Made by a program: the position numbers and the translations under genes. Shown one piece after another: positions 31,611 to 39,972 of a stretch of 64,000 nucleotides of DNA. The DNA is taken from contig NZ_JBHTDE010000005.1 of assembly GCF_042666655.1 (NCBI RefSeq), positions 124,001-188,000 of the forward strand, read 5' to 3'. The notes beneath the pieces were generated by a model. That model was not told where the DNA came from and ran no database searches. It was given only the letters and a program-made list of their open reading frames with translations. Position 1 is the stretch's first letter; every line of letters starts with the position of its first letter. This DNA comes from Paracraurococcus sp042666655. Its GTDB lineage: Bacteria; Pseudomonadota; Alphaproteobacteria; Acetobacterales; Acetobacteraceae.

Positions 31611-32937
31611 CGGCACCATCGCCGCCGCCCCGCCGCTGGGGGTGGTGATGCGCCGCGTCCTGACGCTCGCCGCGCCGACCACCCTGGTCGCCGCCGTCCA
31701 GGCGATGTGCCAGCTGGTGGAGCCCTGGCTGGCGGCGCGGCAGGGCACTGCGTCGCTCGCCGGCTGGGCGGTGGTGCTGCCCTTCGCCCTGCTGTTGCAG
31801 CAGATGTCGACCGGCGCCATGGGCGGCGGCGTGGTCTCCGCCATCGCCCGGGCACTGGGCGCCAGGCGGCAGGAGGAAGCCGCGGCGCTGGTCATCCATG
31901 CCGTGGTCATCGCGCTCGGCTTCGGCCTTGCCTTCGCGGTGCTGCTGGCCGGCTTCCCGCGGCAGATCCTGTCGCTGATCGGCGGGCCGGAAGCGGCCGC
32001 GGCCGCCGCCGGCTACTGCGCCTGGCTGTTCGGCGCCGGCGCCGTCCCGGCCTGGCTGGCCAATACGCTGGCCTCGGTGCTGCGCGGCGGGGGGCGGCAT
32101 GCGCTGGCGTCCCGCGTGCTGCTCATCGCCTGGCTCTCCTACCCGCCGCTCGCCTGGGCGCTGATGGAGCCCGCCGGGCTCGGCCTGCCCGGGGCGGGGA
32201 TGGCCTTCGCGCTGGTGATGGCGGCGGCGACGGTCGGCATGGCCGTGGTGGTGCTGCGGGGCGGTGCCGGCTTCCGGCCGACGCTGCGGGTGAAGCTGCA
32301 GCGGGCGCTGTTCGGCCGCATCCTGTCGGTCGGGCTGATCGCCTGCGTCATGGCGACGATCGCCAACCTCACCACCATCCTGGTCACCGCGCGCATCGCC
32401 GCCTACGGCGCCGCGGCGGTGGCGGCCTATGGCGTCTCGGCCCGGCTGGAATTCCTGATGGTGCCGCTGGCCTTCGGCGTGGGCTCGGCGCTGACCGCGC
32501 TGGTCGGCCGCGCGGTCGGGGCGGGGGACTGGGCGACGGCGCGGCGCACCGCCTGGGCCGGGGCGCTGATGGCCCTTGCCGTGACGGCCAGCGTCGGGCT
32601 GGCGGTGGCGATCTTCCCGGGGCCCACGGCCCGGGCCTTCAGCGGCGACCCGGCGGTGGTCGCCATCGCCACCAGCGCGCTGTCGATCATCGGCTGGGCA
32701 TTGCCGGGCTTCGGGGTCGGCATGGCGCTGTACTTCGCCGCCATGGGCGCCGGGCGGATGCGCGGGCCGGTCGTCGCCGCATGCTCCCGCATCGTGCTCG
32801 CGGTCGGTGGCGGCTGGGTGCTGGGGGATTGGCTGGGCTTCGGCCTGGAAGGCCAGTTCGTCGCCGTCGCGCTCGGCATCTCCGCCTATGGGCTGATCAC
32901 CGCGGCGGCGGTGCGGCCGGGGGTCTGGTCGGCCTGA
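31603..32937 (+). CDS. MATE family efflux transporter
   Basis: A 444-aa integral membrane protein with about 12 helices in two homologous halves, typical of multidrug and toxin extrusion antiporters driven by Na or H gradients. Repeated elements are LTLAAPTTLVAAVQAMCQLV in the first half and LSVGLIACVMATIANLTTIL in the second, plus ASVLRGGGRHALA after the fourth helix. The ATG at 31603 lies within the last codons of the HxlR gene, so the two are translationally coupled; the regulator probably responds to a compound the pump exports. Confidence 0.92.
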   Translation: MADGTIAAAPPLGVVMRRVLTLAAPTTLVAAVQAMCQLVEPWLAARQGTASLAGWAVVLPFALLLQQMSTGAMGGGVVSAIARALGARRQEEAAALVIHAVVIALGFGLAFAVLLAGFPRQILSLIGGPEAAAAAAGYCAWLFGAGAVPAWLANTLASVLRGGGRHALASRVLLIAWLSYPPLAWALMEPAGLGLPGAGMAFALVMAAATVGMAVVVLRGGAGFRPTLRVKLQRALFGRILSVGLIACVMATIANLTTILVTARIAAYGAAAVAAYGVSARLEFLMVPLAFGVGSALTALVGRAVGAGDWATARRTAWAGALMALAVTASVGLAVAIFPGPTARAFSGDPAVVAIATSALSIIGWALPGFGVGMALYFAAMGAGRMRGPVVAACSRIVLAVGGGWVLGDWLGFGLEGQFVAVALGISAYGLITAAAVRPGVWSA

Positions 32938-33016
32938 CCGCCGTATCTCAACCATTGGTTCCCGGCTGCGGGCGATCCGGTCTAGATGGAGCCCGACAAT
33001 GCCCGGGTGAGCCCTC

Positions 33017-34150
33017 ATGTCCGAAAGCGCCGCCGAGATCCAGCCGCCTCGCCCAGGCGAGCCGGCCCCCTGGTTCCATGCCGCCTCGGGCGTGAACCCC
33101 CGATTCGCCATCTCCAGCGTCGCCGGCCGCTACACGCTGCTGGCCTTCGTCGGGCCTGCCGGCGGCCGGCCGGCGGCGGCCACGGCCCAGTCCATGCAGG
33201 CGCTCTGCGCCGAGGGTATGCTCGACGACGCCAATCGCTGCGCCTTCCTGGTGACGCTCGGGCCGCTGGCGCCGGACCGGCCGAAGGACGTGATCCCCGG
33301 CCTGCGGGTCCTGGCCGATACCGCCGGCGAGGCCTACCGCGCCTACGGCCTGCTGCGGCCCGCCCCGGATGGCGGCAGCCCGATGATCCACCGCTGCGCC
33401 TTCCTGCTCGACCCGTTGCTGCGGGTGGTCGCCGCCTGCCCGCTGGAACGGATCGCCGAGCTGGTGGCGCTGCTGCGGCGCCAGCCGCCGCCGCACCTGC
33501 ATGCCGGGCAGGAGACGCCGGCCCCGGTGCTGCTGCTGCCCCGGGTCTTCGAGCCGGAGCTCTGCCAGGTGCTCATCGGGCTGTATGCCAGGACCGGTGG
33601 CCAGGAGAGCGGCACCATGGTGGAGCGCGACGGCAAGACCATCGGCGTCCACGACCACAGCCAGAAGCGCCGCTTCGACTGCCTGATCGAGGAGGAGGAC
33701 CTGCAGGCCACCATCCGCGCCCGCATCTCGCGCCGGCTGGTCCCGGAGATCAGGAAGGCCTTCCAGTTCGAGGCGACGCGGATCGAGCGCTACATCATCG
33801 CCTGCTACGACGCGGCGACGGGCGGGCATTTCGCGGCCCATCGCGACAACACGACGCCGGGCACCGCGCATCGGCGCTTCGCGGTCACCATCAACCTGAA
33901 CGACGACTTCGACGGCGGTGAATTATGGTTTCCGGAATTCGGCCCGCGCCGCTACCGGCCGCCGGCGGGCGGCGCCGTCGTCTTCTCCTGCTCCCTGCTG
34001 CATGAGGCGACGCCGGTGACGCGCGGCACGCGCTATGCGGTGCTGCCCTTCCTCTACGACGCCGCCGCGGCGAAGATCCGGGAGGCGAACCTGGCATCGC
34101 TCACGCCGCCGGCTCCGCCGCCCCTCGCCGGGGCTGCCGCGCAGCGCTAG
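33017..34150 (+). CDS. Thioredoxin-like/2OG-Fe(II) prolyl-hydroxylase fusion
   Basis: A 377-aa two-domain protein. Residues 1-155 have a peroxiredoxin/thioredoxin-like layout (PGEPAPWFHAASGVNPRFAI, then YTLLAFVGPAGG) but the expected catalytic Cys is replaced in the FVGPAGGRPA loop. Residues 165-350 are a prolyl-4-hydroxylase-type 2-oxoglutarate/Fe(II) domain: H275 and D277 in AAHRDNT, distal H329 and 2OG-binding R339 in LLHEATPVTRGTRY. It would hydroxylate a peptide or small substrate. The pairing with a cysteine-less redox fold suggests substrate recruitment. It is followed 34 nt later by a dehydrogenase gene. Confidence 0.85.
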   Translation: MSESAAEIQPPRPGEPAPWFHAASGVNPRFAISSVAGRYTLLAFVGPAGGRPAAATAQSMQALCAEGMLDDANRCAFLVTLGPLAPDRPKDVIPGLRVLADTAGEAYRAYGLLRPAPDGGSPMIHRCAFLLDPLLRVVAACPLERIAELVALLRRQPPPHLHAGQETPAPVLLLPRVFEPELCQVLIGLYARTGGQESGTMVERDGKTIGVHDHSQKRRFDCLIEEEDLQATIRARISRRLVPEIRKAFQFEATRIERYIIACYDAATGGHFAAHRDNTTPGTAHRRFAVTINLNDDFDGGELWFPEFGPRRYRPPAGGAVVFSCSLLHEATPVTRGTRYAVLPFLYDAAAAKIREANLASLTPPAPPPLAGAAAQR

Positions 34151-34184
34151 CCTCGGGGGAAACAATCCCGAGGAACGCCCCGCC

Positions 34185-35117
34185 ATGACAAGCACCCCCG
34201 CACGCGGCCACGCCGCCATCATCGGCTTCGGGCTGATGGGCTGCGACATCGCCGCCATCTTCCTGGCCGGCGGCTGGCGGGTGACGGCGGTGGAGCCCGA
34301 CCGCGCCGCCTGGCCGGCGCGGCTCGACCGCGTCACGCTGTCGCTGTCGCAGCTCGGCGGCGCGGCGCGGCGGGTGGATGCGCTGGACCTGGTCGCCTCG
34401 CTCGACGATGTCGGCTTCGCCGACGCCGACGTGGTGATCGAGGCGGTGCCCGAGAAGCTGGAGATGAAGCGCGCGGTCTTCGCCGAGCTCGACCGGCTGG
34501 TGCCGCCCGGCATCCCCATCGCCAGCAATGCCTCGGGCTTCCGCATCACCGACATCGCCGCCGGCTGCGCGACGGCGGCGCGGATGGCCAACCTGCACTT
34601 CTTCCTGCCCGCCCATCTCGTGCCGGGGGTCGAGGTGGTGAAGGGCGAGCAGACCGCGGACGCCACCTGCGAGAAGCTGGCGGAGATCATGGCCGGGCTC
34701 GGCCGGGTGCCGATCCGGGTCGCCCGCGACGTGCCGGGATTCCTTGCCAACCGCATCCAGCACGCCATGGTGCGGGAGGCCTTCAACTGCATCGACGAGG
34801 GCCTGGCGAGCGCGGAGGACGTCGACAAGGCGGTGCGCTTCACCTTCGGCATGCGGATCATGGGCGCCGGCCCGATCCTGCAGAAGGAGCTGGCGGGGCT
34901 GGAGACGCAGGTCGCCGCGGCGACGACGATCTACCCGTCGCTCACCAACCGCACCGCGCCGGGGCCGACCATCATGGGGCTGGTCGAGGCCGGCAAGCTC
35001 GGCGCCAAGACCGGCGAGGGGTTCTGGCACTGGACGCCCGAGAGCACCAGGGAAGCCCGGGCGAAGTACGAGCGGATGCTGCTGGCGGCGCTGGAATTGC
35101 TGAAGCGGGAGGGGTGA
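34185..35117 (+). CDS. 3-hydroxyacyl-CoA dehydrogenase family protein
   Basis: NAD-dependent dehydrogenase, 310 aa. Rossmann loop IIGFGLMGCDIAAIFLAGGW (GxGxxG-type with Met-Gly), EAVPEKLEMKRAVFAEL, catalytic-type residues in SNASGFRITDIAAG and LHFFLPAHLVPGVEVVKG, and the C-terminal dimerisation domain from DVPGFLANRIQHAMVREAF. The normal catalytic His in the HFFNP motif appears as HFFLPAH. Candidates are hydroxybutyryl-CoA, L-carnitine or other beta-hydroxyacid dehydrogenases. The stop codon directly abuts repeat copy D. Confidence 0.88.
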   Translation: MTSTPARGHAAIIGFGLMGCDIAAIFLAGGWRVTAVEPDRAAWPARLDRVTLSLSQLGGAARRVDALDLVASLDDVGFADADVVIEAVPEKLEMKRAVFAELDRLVPPGIPIASNASGFRITDIAAGCATAARMANLHFFLPAHLVPGVEVVKGEQTADATCEKLAEIMAGLGRVPIRVARDVPGFLANRIQHAMVREAFNCIDEGLASAEDVDKAVRFTFGMRIMGAGPILQKELAGLETQVAAATTIYPSLTNRTAPGPTIMGLVEAGKLGAKTGEGFWHWTPESTREARAKYERMLLAALELLKREG

Positions 35118-35256
35118 GGCAAGGCCAGGGAGGAAGTATCCTCCCTGGCCCCTCCTCTATTTTTCTGAGTCGGTATTCGCCGCGCGGCGAGTGCCGACAC
35201 ACAAAAAGGAAGGGTGGGGTTCGGTGAGGGAATACTCTTCCCTCCCCGACCTTGCT
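35118..35256. repeat. Tripartite palindromic repeat, copy D
   Basis: Fills exactly the 139 nt between two convergent stop codons. Terminal repeat GGCAAGG at 35118-35124 and its near complement CCTTGCT at 35250-35256. Hairpin 3 at 35123-35150 is a perfect 12-bp stem with a 4-nt loop; core palindrome at 35172-35195; hairpin 1 at 35223-35247 (one mismatch in ten, 5-nt loop). Orientation as in copy B. Confidence 0.88.
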
Positions 35257-36429
35257 TCAGCCCCGCGTCAGTTCCTGCTCCACCAGCGTGGCGAAGTAGC
35301 TCGCCCCCACCGGCAGCATCGCGTCGTTGAAGTCGTACTTGGGGTGGTGCACCGGCACGCCGCCCTTGTCGGTCCCCTGCTGGCCCATCATCACGAAGCA
35401 GCCCGGGCGCGCGAGCAGCATGAAGGAGAAATCCTCGCCGCCCATGATCGGCGGGCTGTCCTGGATGACGCGTGTGTCGCCCAGCACCTTGGCCGCCGCC
35501 AGCGCGGCGCGGCCGGTCTCCGCCACGTGGTTCACGGTGGGCGGATACAGGCGGGAATAGACCACCTCGGCCGTCGCCTCGTGCGCCGCCGCGGTGCTCT
35601 CGGCGACCTGGGCGATCAGCCGCTCCATCATGTCGCGCGTCTCCGGCCGCAGGGTGCGGACGGTGCCCTTGAGCTCCGCGACGTCGGGGATGACGTTCAT
35701 CGCGCTGCCGGCATGGAACATCGTGATGCTGAGCACCGCGCTGTCCAGCGGATCGGTCCGCCGCGCCACCAGCGCCTGCAGGGCAACCAGCACATGCGCG
35801 CCGACCAGCACCGGGTCCACCGTGACATGCGGGCGCGCCGCATGGCCGCCGATGCCGCGGATGGTGATGGAGACCCGGTCGGAGGCGGCGAGGATCACGC
35901 CGGGGACCACCCGCGCCTCGCCCAGCGGCAGGGTCGGGTCGTTGTGGATGCCGTAGACGGTGTCGCAGGGGAAGCGGTCGAACAGGCCCTCGTCCACCAT
36001 CACCTTGCCGCCGCCGCCGCCTTCCTCCGCCGGCTGGAAGATGAAGTGGACGGTGCCGTCGAAATTCCGCGTCTCCGCCAGGTACTTCGCGGCACCCAGC
36101 AGGGTCGCGGTGTGGCCGTCATGGCCGCAGGCATGCATCCTGCCCGGCACGGTCGAGGCATGCGGCAGGCCGGTCTGCTCGGTCATCGGCAGGCAGTCCA
36201 TGTCGGCACGCAGGCCGATGGACCGGCTGCTGCCGCCGTTCCGCAACGTGCCGACCAGGCCGGTGGTGGCGATGCCGCGGGTGACCTCGATCCCCCATTC
36301 CGCCAGCTTCGCCGCGACGATGTCGCTGGTCCGCCGCTCCTCGAAGCCCAACTCGGGATGGGCATGGAAATCCTGCCGCCAGGCGGTCATCTCGGCGGCG
36401 AAGTCGGCGATGCGGTTGACGATGGGCAT
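35257..36429 (-). CDS. M20 family amidohydrolase (hippurate hydrolase-like)
   Basis: A 390-aa metal-dependent amidohydrolase/carboxypeptidase of peptidase family M20D. Metal and catalytic motifs: FHAHPELGFEE, ADMDCLP, HACGHDGHTA, FQPAEEGGGGGKVMVDEG with the Glu pair, and GGEDFSFML near the end. Members cleave N-acyl amino acids such as hippurate or indole-acetyl conjugates. The ATG at 36429 was chosen over an upstream in-frame start at 36486, because MPIVNRIADFAAEM is the usual beginning. It is divergent from the SelA-like gene (98 nt between starts). Confidence 0.93.
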   Translation of the reverse strand: MPIVNRIADFAAEMTAWRQDFHAHPELGFEERRTSDIVAAKLAEWGIEVTRGIATTGLVGTLRNGGSSRSIGLRADMDCLPMTEQTGLPHASTVPGRMHACGHDGHTATLLGAAKYLAETRNFDGTVHFIFQPAEEGGGGGKVMVDEGLFDRFPCDTVYGIHNDPTLPLGEARVVPGVILAASDRVSITIRGIGGHAARPHVTVDPVLVGAHVLVALQALVARRTDPLDSAVLSITMFHAGSAMNVIPDVAELKGTVRTLRPETRDMMERLIAQVAESTAAAHEATAEVVYSRLYPPTVNHVAETGRAALAAAKVLGDTRVIQDSPPIMGGEDFSFMLLARPGCFVMMGQQGTDKGGVPVHHPKYDFNDAMLPVGASYFATLVEQELTRG

Positions 36430-36527
36430 GGGAGGCTCCGGCAGGGGCGCCCAGGCAAGCGCAGCGACGGCCCGGTGTCGAGGCAACAGGGCGACAGTCC
36501 CGCCGGCGGCGGGCTAGCCTCGCACCC

Positions 36528-37709
36528 ATGAGCCTGCTCGATCGCCTCGGCGTCCCCCGCATCGTCAATGCCTATGGCACCAATACCCGCCTGTCCGGCG
36601 GCACCATGGCGCCGGAGGTGCTGGCGGCCATGGCCGAGGCGGCGCGCGTCACGGTCGAGCTGCCGGCGCTGCAGGCCGCCGCCAGCCGGGCCATCGCGGC
36701 GGCGACGGGGGCGGAGGCCGGGATCGTCACCGCCGGCGCCTCCGCCGCGCTGCTGCTGGGCGCGGCAGCCTGCATGGCGCGGCTCGACCCCGGGGCGATG
36801 AACCGGCTGCCGGACACGGATGGGCTGCCCAACGAGTTCGTCGCCGTGCGCAGCCAGCGCAACATGTACGACCGCGCCATCCGGGTCGCCGGCGGACGGA
36901 TCGTGGAAGTAGGCATCCCCGACCGCATCAGCGGCCCCGGCGTGCGCGACGCCGCGCCGTGGGAGATCGCCGAGGCCATCGGCCCGCGCACCGCCGGGAT
37001 CTACTGGCTGGCCGGGCCGAACAGCGAACCGCCGCTGCCCGAAGTGGCCGCCGTCGCCCGGGCACGCGGCATCCCCGTGCTGGTCGATGCCGCGGCGCAG
37101 CTGCCGCCGCGGGAGAACCTGCGCCGCTTCCTGGCCGAGGGCGCCGACCTGGTGTGCTTCTCCGGCGGCAAGGCGCTGGGCGGGCCGCAGGCCAGCGGCA
37201 TCCTGGCCGGGCGGCGCGACCTGGTATCCTCCGCCCTGCTGCAGATGCTCGACCTCGACCTGCCCGAGGCGCAGTTCGTCCCGCCCGTGGAATTCGCGCC
37301 TGCGGCGCAGTTGCGCGGCCTGCCGCACCACGGCATCGGCCGCTCGGCCAAGGCGGGGAAGGAGGAGATCGTCGGCCTCATCCTCGCCCTGCAGCGCTTC
37401 GCGGCCGAGGACCCGAAGAGCCGCACCGCCCGCTGGACGGCGCGGCTGGAAGCGGTCGCCCGCGCCGCGGCGCCGCTGCCGCTGCGGCTGGTGCCGGACG
37501 GCGCCAAGCCCGGCCTGCCGCTGCTGGAATGGCGCCTGCCCGATGCCGCCGCGGCACGGCGGGCGGAGGCCGCGCTGCGCCGCCACGACCCGGCGATCCA
37601 TCTCGATGCCTCCCGCATCCGGCTCGGCATCCTGGCGGTGAACCCGATCGCGCTTTCGGATGACGATGCCGCGCTGCTGGGCCGGGCGCTGGCCGGTTGC
37701 GGCGCCTGA
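36528..37709 (+). CDS. SelA-like PLP-dependent enzyme
   Basis: A 393-aa fold-type I PLP enzyme of the SelA/DgaE-like branch of the aminotransferase superfamily. PLP contacts: K215 in SGGKALGGPQASG, D187 in PVLVDAAAQLPP, and the Gly/Ala-rich cofactor phosphate loop TAGASAALLLGAAACMARL. The start (MSLLDRLGVPRIVNAYGTNT RL-type) matches these proteins. DgaE-type relatives dehydrate sugar acids such as D-glucosaminate; SelA itself acts on seryl-tRNA, unlikely without a selenoprotein context. It is 34 nt upstream of the AtuA-family gene, likely one operon. Confidence 0.82.
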   Translation: MSLLDRLGVPRIVNAYGTNTRLSGGTMAPEVLAAMAEAARVTVELPALQAAASRAIAAATGAEAGIVTAGASAALLLGAAACMARLDPGAMNRLPDTDGLPNEFVAVRSQRNMYDRAIRVAGGRIVEVGIPDRISGPGVRDAAPWEIAEAIGPRTAGIYWLAGPNSEPPLPEVAAVARARGIPVLVDAAAQLPPRENLRRFLAEGADLVCFSGGKALGGPQASGILAGRRDLVSSALLQMLDLDLPEAQFVPPVEFAPAAQLRGLPHHGIGRSAKAGKEEIVGLILALQRFAAEDPKSRTARWTARLEAVARAAAPLPLRLVPDGAKPGLPLLEWRLPDAAAARRAEAALRRHDPAIHLDASRIRLGILAVNPIALSDDDAALLGRALAGCGA

Positions 37710-37743
37710 CCACCCGGGCGATGCTGCCGGAAAGGGAGCGCCC

Positions 37744-39138
37744 ATGAACGACACCTTCCTGGTCGGCAACGGCGCCGGCTTTTCCGGCGACCGCGTCGAT
37801 GCGCCCATCCCCGTGGTCCGCAGCCTGGTCGCAAGCGGCCGGCCGGCGGCGCTGTTCTTCGAGACGCTGGGCGAGCGCACCGTCGCCCTGGCGCAGCTGG
37901 AACGCCGGCGCGACCCGGAGCTCGGCTACGAGCCGATGCTGGAGCGGCTGCTGGAGCCGGTGCTGCGCGACTGCGTGACGCACCGCATCCCCATCCTCGG
38001 CAATTTCGGCGCCGCCAACCCGGCCGCCGCGGCGCGGCTGGTGGCGCGGCTGGCGATCCGGCTCGGCCTGCCGGACTGCCGCATCGCCGTGGTCGGCGGC
38101 GACGACGTGAGCAGCAGCATCGCGTTGGACCAGTTGCCGGTGCACGAGGCCGACGACAGCATCGACACCAGGTCGGCCCGCCTGGTCGCCGCCAATGCCT
38201 ATATCGGCGCCGAGCCGCTGGTCGACGCCCTGCGCCAGGGCGCCGACGTGGTGGTGGCCGGGCGGACCTCGGACCCGGCGCTGGCGATCGCGCCGCTGGT
38301 CCATCATTTCGGCTGGGGCTTCGACGACTGGGCGAAGCTGGCGGTGGGTGCCGCCTGCGGCCATCTGCTGGAATGCGGCAGCCAGGTCACCGGCGGCGTG
38401 TTCTGGGATCCCGGCTTCAAGGACATCCCCGACCCGGCGAATATCGGCTTCCCCATCGCCGAGGTCACCGCCGATGGCGGGCTGGTCATCACCAAGCCGG
38501 CGGATACCGGCGGCCTGGTCGACCTGCGCACCATCAAGGAACAGCTGCTCTACGAGCTGCACGACCCGGCGCGCTACATCACCCCGGACGTGGTGCTCGA
38601 CATCTCCGGCTGCTCCGTCGAGCAGGTGGGCAAGGACCGCGTCGCGGTGCATGGCCTGCGCGGCCGGCCGCGGCCCGACACGCTGAAGGTGACGGCCTGC
38701 TTCGAGGGCACCTGGCTGGGTGAGGGCGAGGTCTCCGTCGCCGGGCCGAATGCGCTGGCCCGCGCCAGGGCCACGGCCGATGTCCTGCAGCAGCGGCTGA
38801 AGCTGCGCGGCCTGCCGGTGCGGGCGCGGGTGGACCTGATCGGGATCGGCTCGGTGCTGGACAGCGACGCCGGCACGCTCTGGCGCAGCTACGACGGGCC
38901 GGAACCGCCGGAACTGCGCATCCGCCTCGCCGCCGAAGGGCCCGACCGCGACGCGGTGGATCAGGCGGCACGTGAGGTCCTCGCCCTGCTCTGCTGCGGC
39001 ACGGCGGGGACCGGCGGCGCCCGCTGGCGGCTCACCCCGCGCATCCTGACTCGCAGCTACCTGGTATTGCGGGAACGGGTGCCGACCAGCGTGGTGGTGA
39101 AGGCGGCGCGGGAGATGGCGGATGCCATCCCCCGCTGA
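37744..39138 (+). CDS. AtuA-family acyclic terpene/acyl utilisation protein (DUF1446)
   Basis: A 464-aa protein of the AtuA/DUF1446 family. Recognisable blocks are ILGNFGAANPAAAARLVARL, VVGGDDVS, the GGVFWDPGFKDIPDPANIGF segment and VTADGGLVITKPADTGGLVD. AtuA of Pseudomonas is needed for growth on citronellol-type terpenes, but its reaction is unknown. Longer family members carry a C-terminal ferredoxin-like domain; here that domain is a separate gene at 39619-39972, on the same strand. In the operon context a SelA-like enzyme precedes and a P450 follows. Confidence 0.87.
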   Translation: MNDTFLVGNGAGFSGDRVDAPIPVVRSLVASGRPAALFFETLGERTVALAQLERRRDPELGYEPMLERLLEPVLRDCVTHRIPILGNFGAANPAAAARLVARLAIRLGLPDCRIAVVGGDDVSSSIALDQLPVHEADDSIDTRSARLVAANAYIGAEPLVDALRQGADVVVAGRTSDPALAIAPLVHHFGWGFDDWAKLAVGAACGHLLECGSQVTGGVFWDPGFKDIPDPANIGFPIAEVTADGGLVITKPADTGGLVDLRTIKEQLLYELHDPARYITPDVVLDISGCSVEQVGKDRVAVHGLRGRPRPDTLKVTACFEGTWLGEGEVSVAGPNALARARATADVLQQRLKLRGLPVRARVDLIGIGSVLDSDAGTLWRSYDGPEPPELRIRLAAEGPDRDAVDQAAREVLALLCCGTAGTGGARWRLTPRILTRSYLVLRERVPTSVVVKAAREMADAIPR

Positions 39139-39142
39139 CCCG

Positions 39143-39499
39143 TCAGCCGCCGTGGCCGAGATCGTCCACGTCGGCCGGGGTGCCGGCCCAGCGATGCGGG
39201 TTGCCGTCCAGGTACTGCACTGCCGCGTCGCGGCCGCCGCCCTGCAGCACGCCCAGCCGGCCCTCGCGCGCCTGGCCGCCCGGCCGCGCCGCATAGCCAG
39301 TCTGGTCGCGGCCGCCGCCCTGGATGCGCGCCACGGCGCCGCCGACGATGGTGTCGCCAAGGCCCGCGCCGTAGGTCACCGCCTGGTCTTCGTCGCCGCC
39401 GCTCAGGCGCGGATAGGCCTCTGCCGACGCCGGCAAGGCCAGCACGCCGAGCGCGGCGGCAAGGGCGATGGCCGGGACGGACAGGAATTTCGGGGACAT
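39143..39499 (-). CDS. Small secreted protein, function unknown
   Basis: A 118-aa protein with a clear Sec signal peptide (VPAIALAAALGVLALPASA, cleavage after ASA/AEA). The mature part is Gly-rich and contains two copies of a short G-G-G-R-D motif (QGGGRDQTGYAARPGG and QGGGRDAAVQYLDG), so it may be built from degenerate repeats of about 35 residues. No Cys. It is transcribed against the surrounding operon and separates the AtuA gene from the AtuA-C gene. No family recognised. Confidence 0.6.
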   Translation of the reverse strand: MSPKFLSVPAIALAAALGVLALPASAEAYPRLSGGDEDQAVTYGAGLGDTIVGGAVARIQGGGRDQTGYAARPGGQAREGRLGVLQGGGRDAAVQYLDGNPHRWAGTPADVDDLGHGG

Positions 39500-39618
39500 G
39501 GTTCGCCTGTTTCTCCTCGTGCGGGTGGAGCTGCGGCCATCTGCCGTTCCTTTCCTGCACCTAACACAGACATTAACTTGGGTTCATGTTGAAGGTTCCA
39601 CAACCCCCGGAGGCCGGA

Positions 39619-39972
39619 ATGGACGAGATCGAAGTCCCGCTGCACGCGGTCGCCCACAGCCGCGCCGGCGACAAGGGCAACCGCAGCAACCTCTCGCTCA
39701 TCCCCTACGATGCGGCGCTGTACCCGATCCTGGCGGAGCAGGTGACGGAGGCGCGGGTCCTGGCGCTGTTCGCGCATCGCGGCGCGACGCGCTGCACGCG
39801 CTACGACCTGCCCTTGTTGCAGGCCTTCAACTTCGTCGTCGACGACGTGCTGGAAGGCGGCGTCAACGGCAGCCTCAACCTCGACGGCCATGGCAAGACG
39901 CAGTCCTTCCGCTTGCTGTCGCTGACGGTGCGGGTGCCGCGCGCCTTCGCCCAGGGGCATGCCATGCCATGA
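39619..39972 (+). CDS. AtuA C-terminal-type ferredoxin-fold domain protein
   Basis: About 117 aa. It matches the C-terminal domain found in AtuA proteins: VPLHAVAHSRAGDKGNRSNL, SLIPYDAALYPILAEQVTEA, and VDDVLEGGVNGSLNLDGHGK. It probably works with the DUF1446 protein encoded at 37744-39138, of which it is the split-off partner. Two ATGs are in frame; 39619 is preferred as GGAGG lies 5 nt before it, though 39586 is possible. Its stop overlaps the P450 start by 4 nt (ATGA). Confidence 0.8.
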   Translation: MDEIEVPLHAVAHSRAGDKGNRSNLSLIPYDAALYPILAEQVTEARVLALFAHRGATRCTRYDLPLLQAFNFVVDDVLEGGVNGSLNLDGHGKTQSFRLLSLTVRVPRAFAQGHAMP

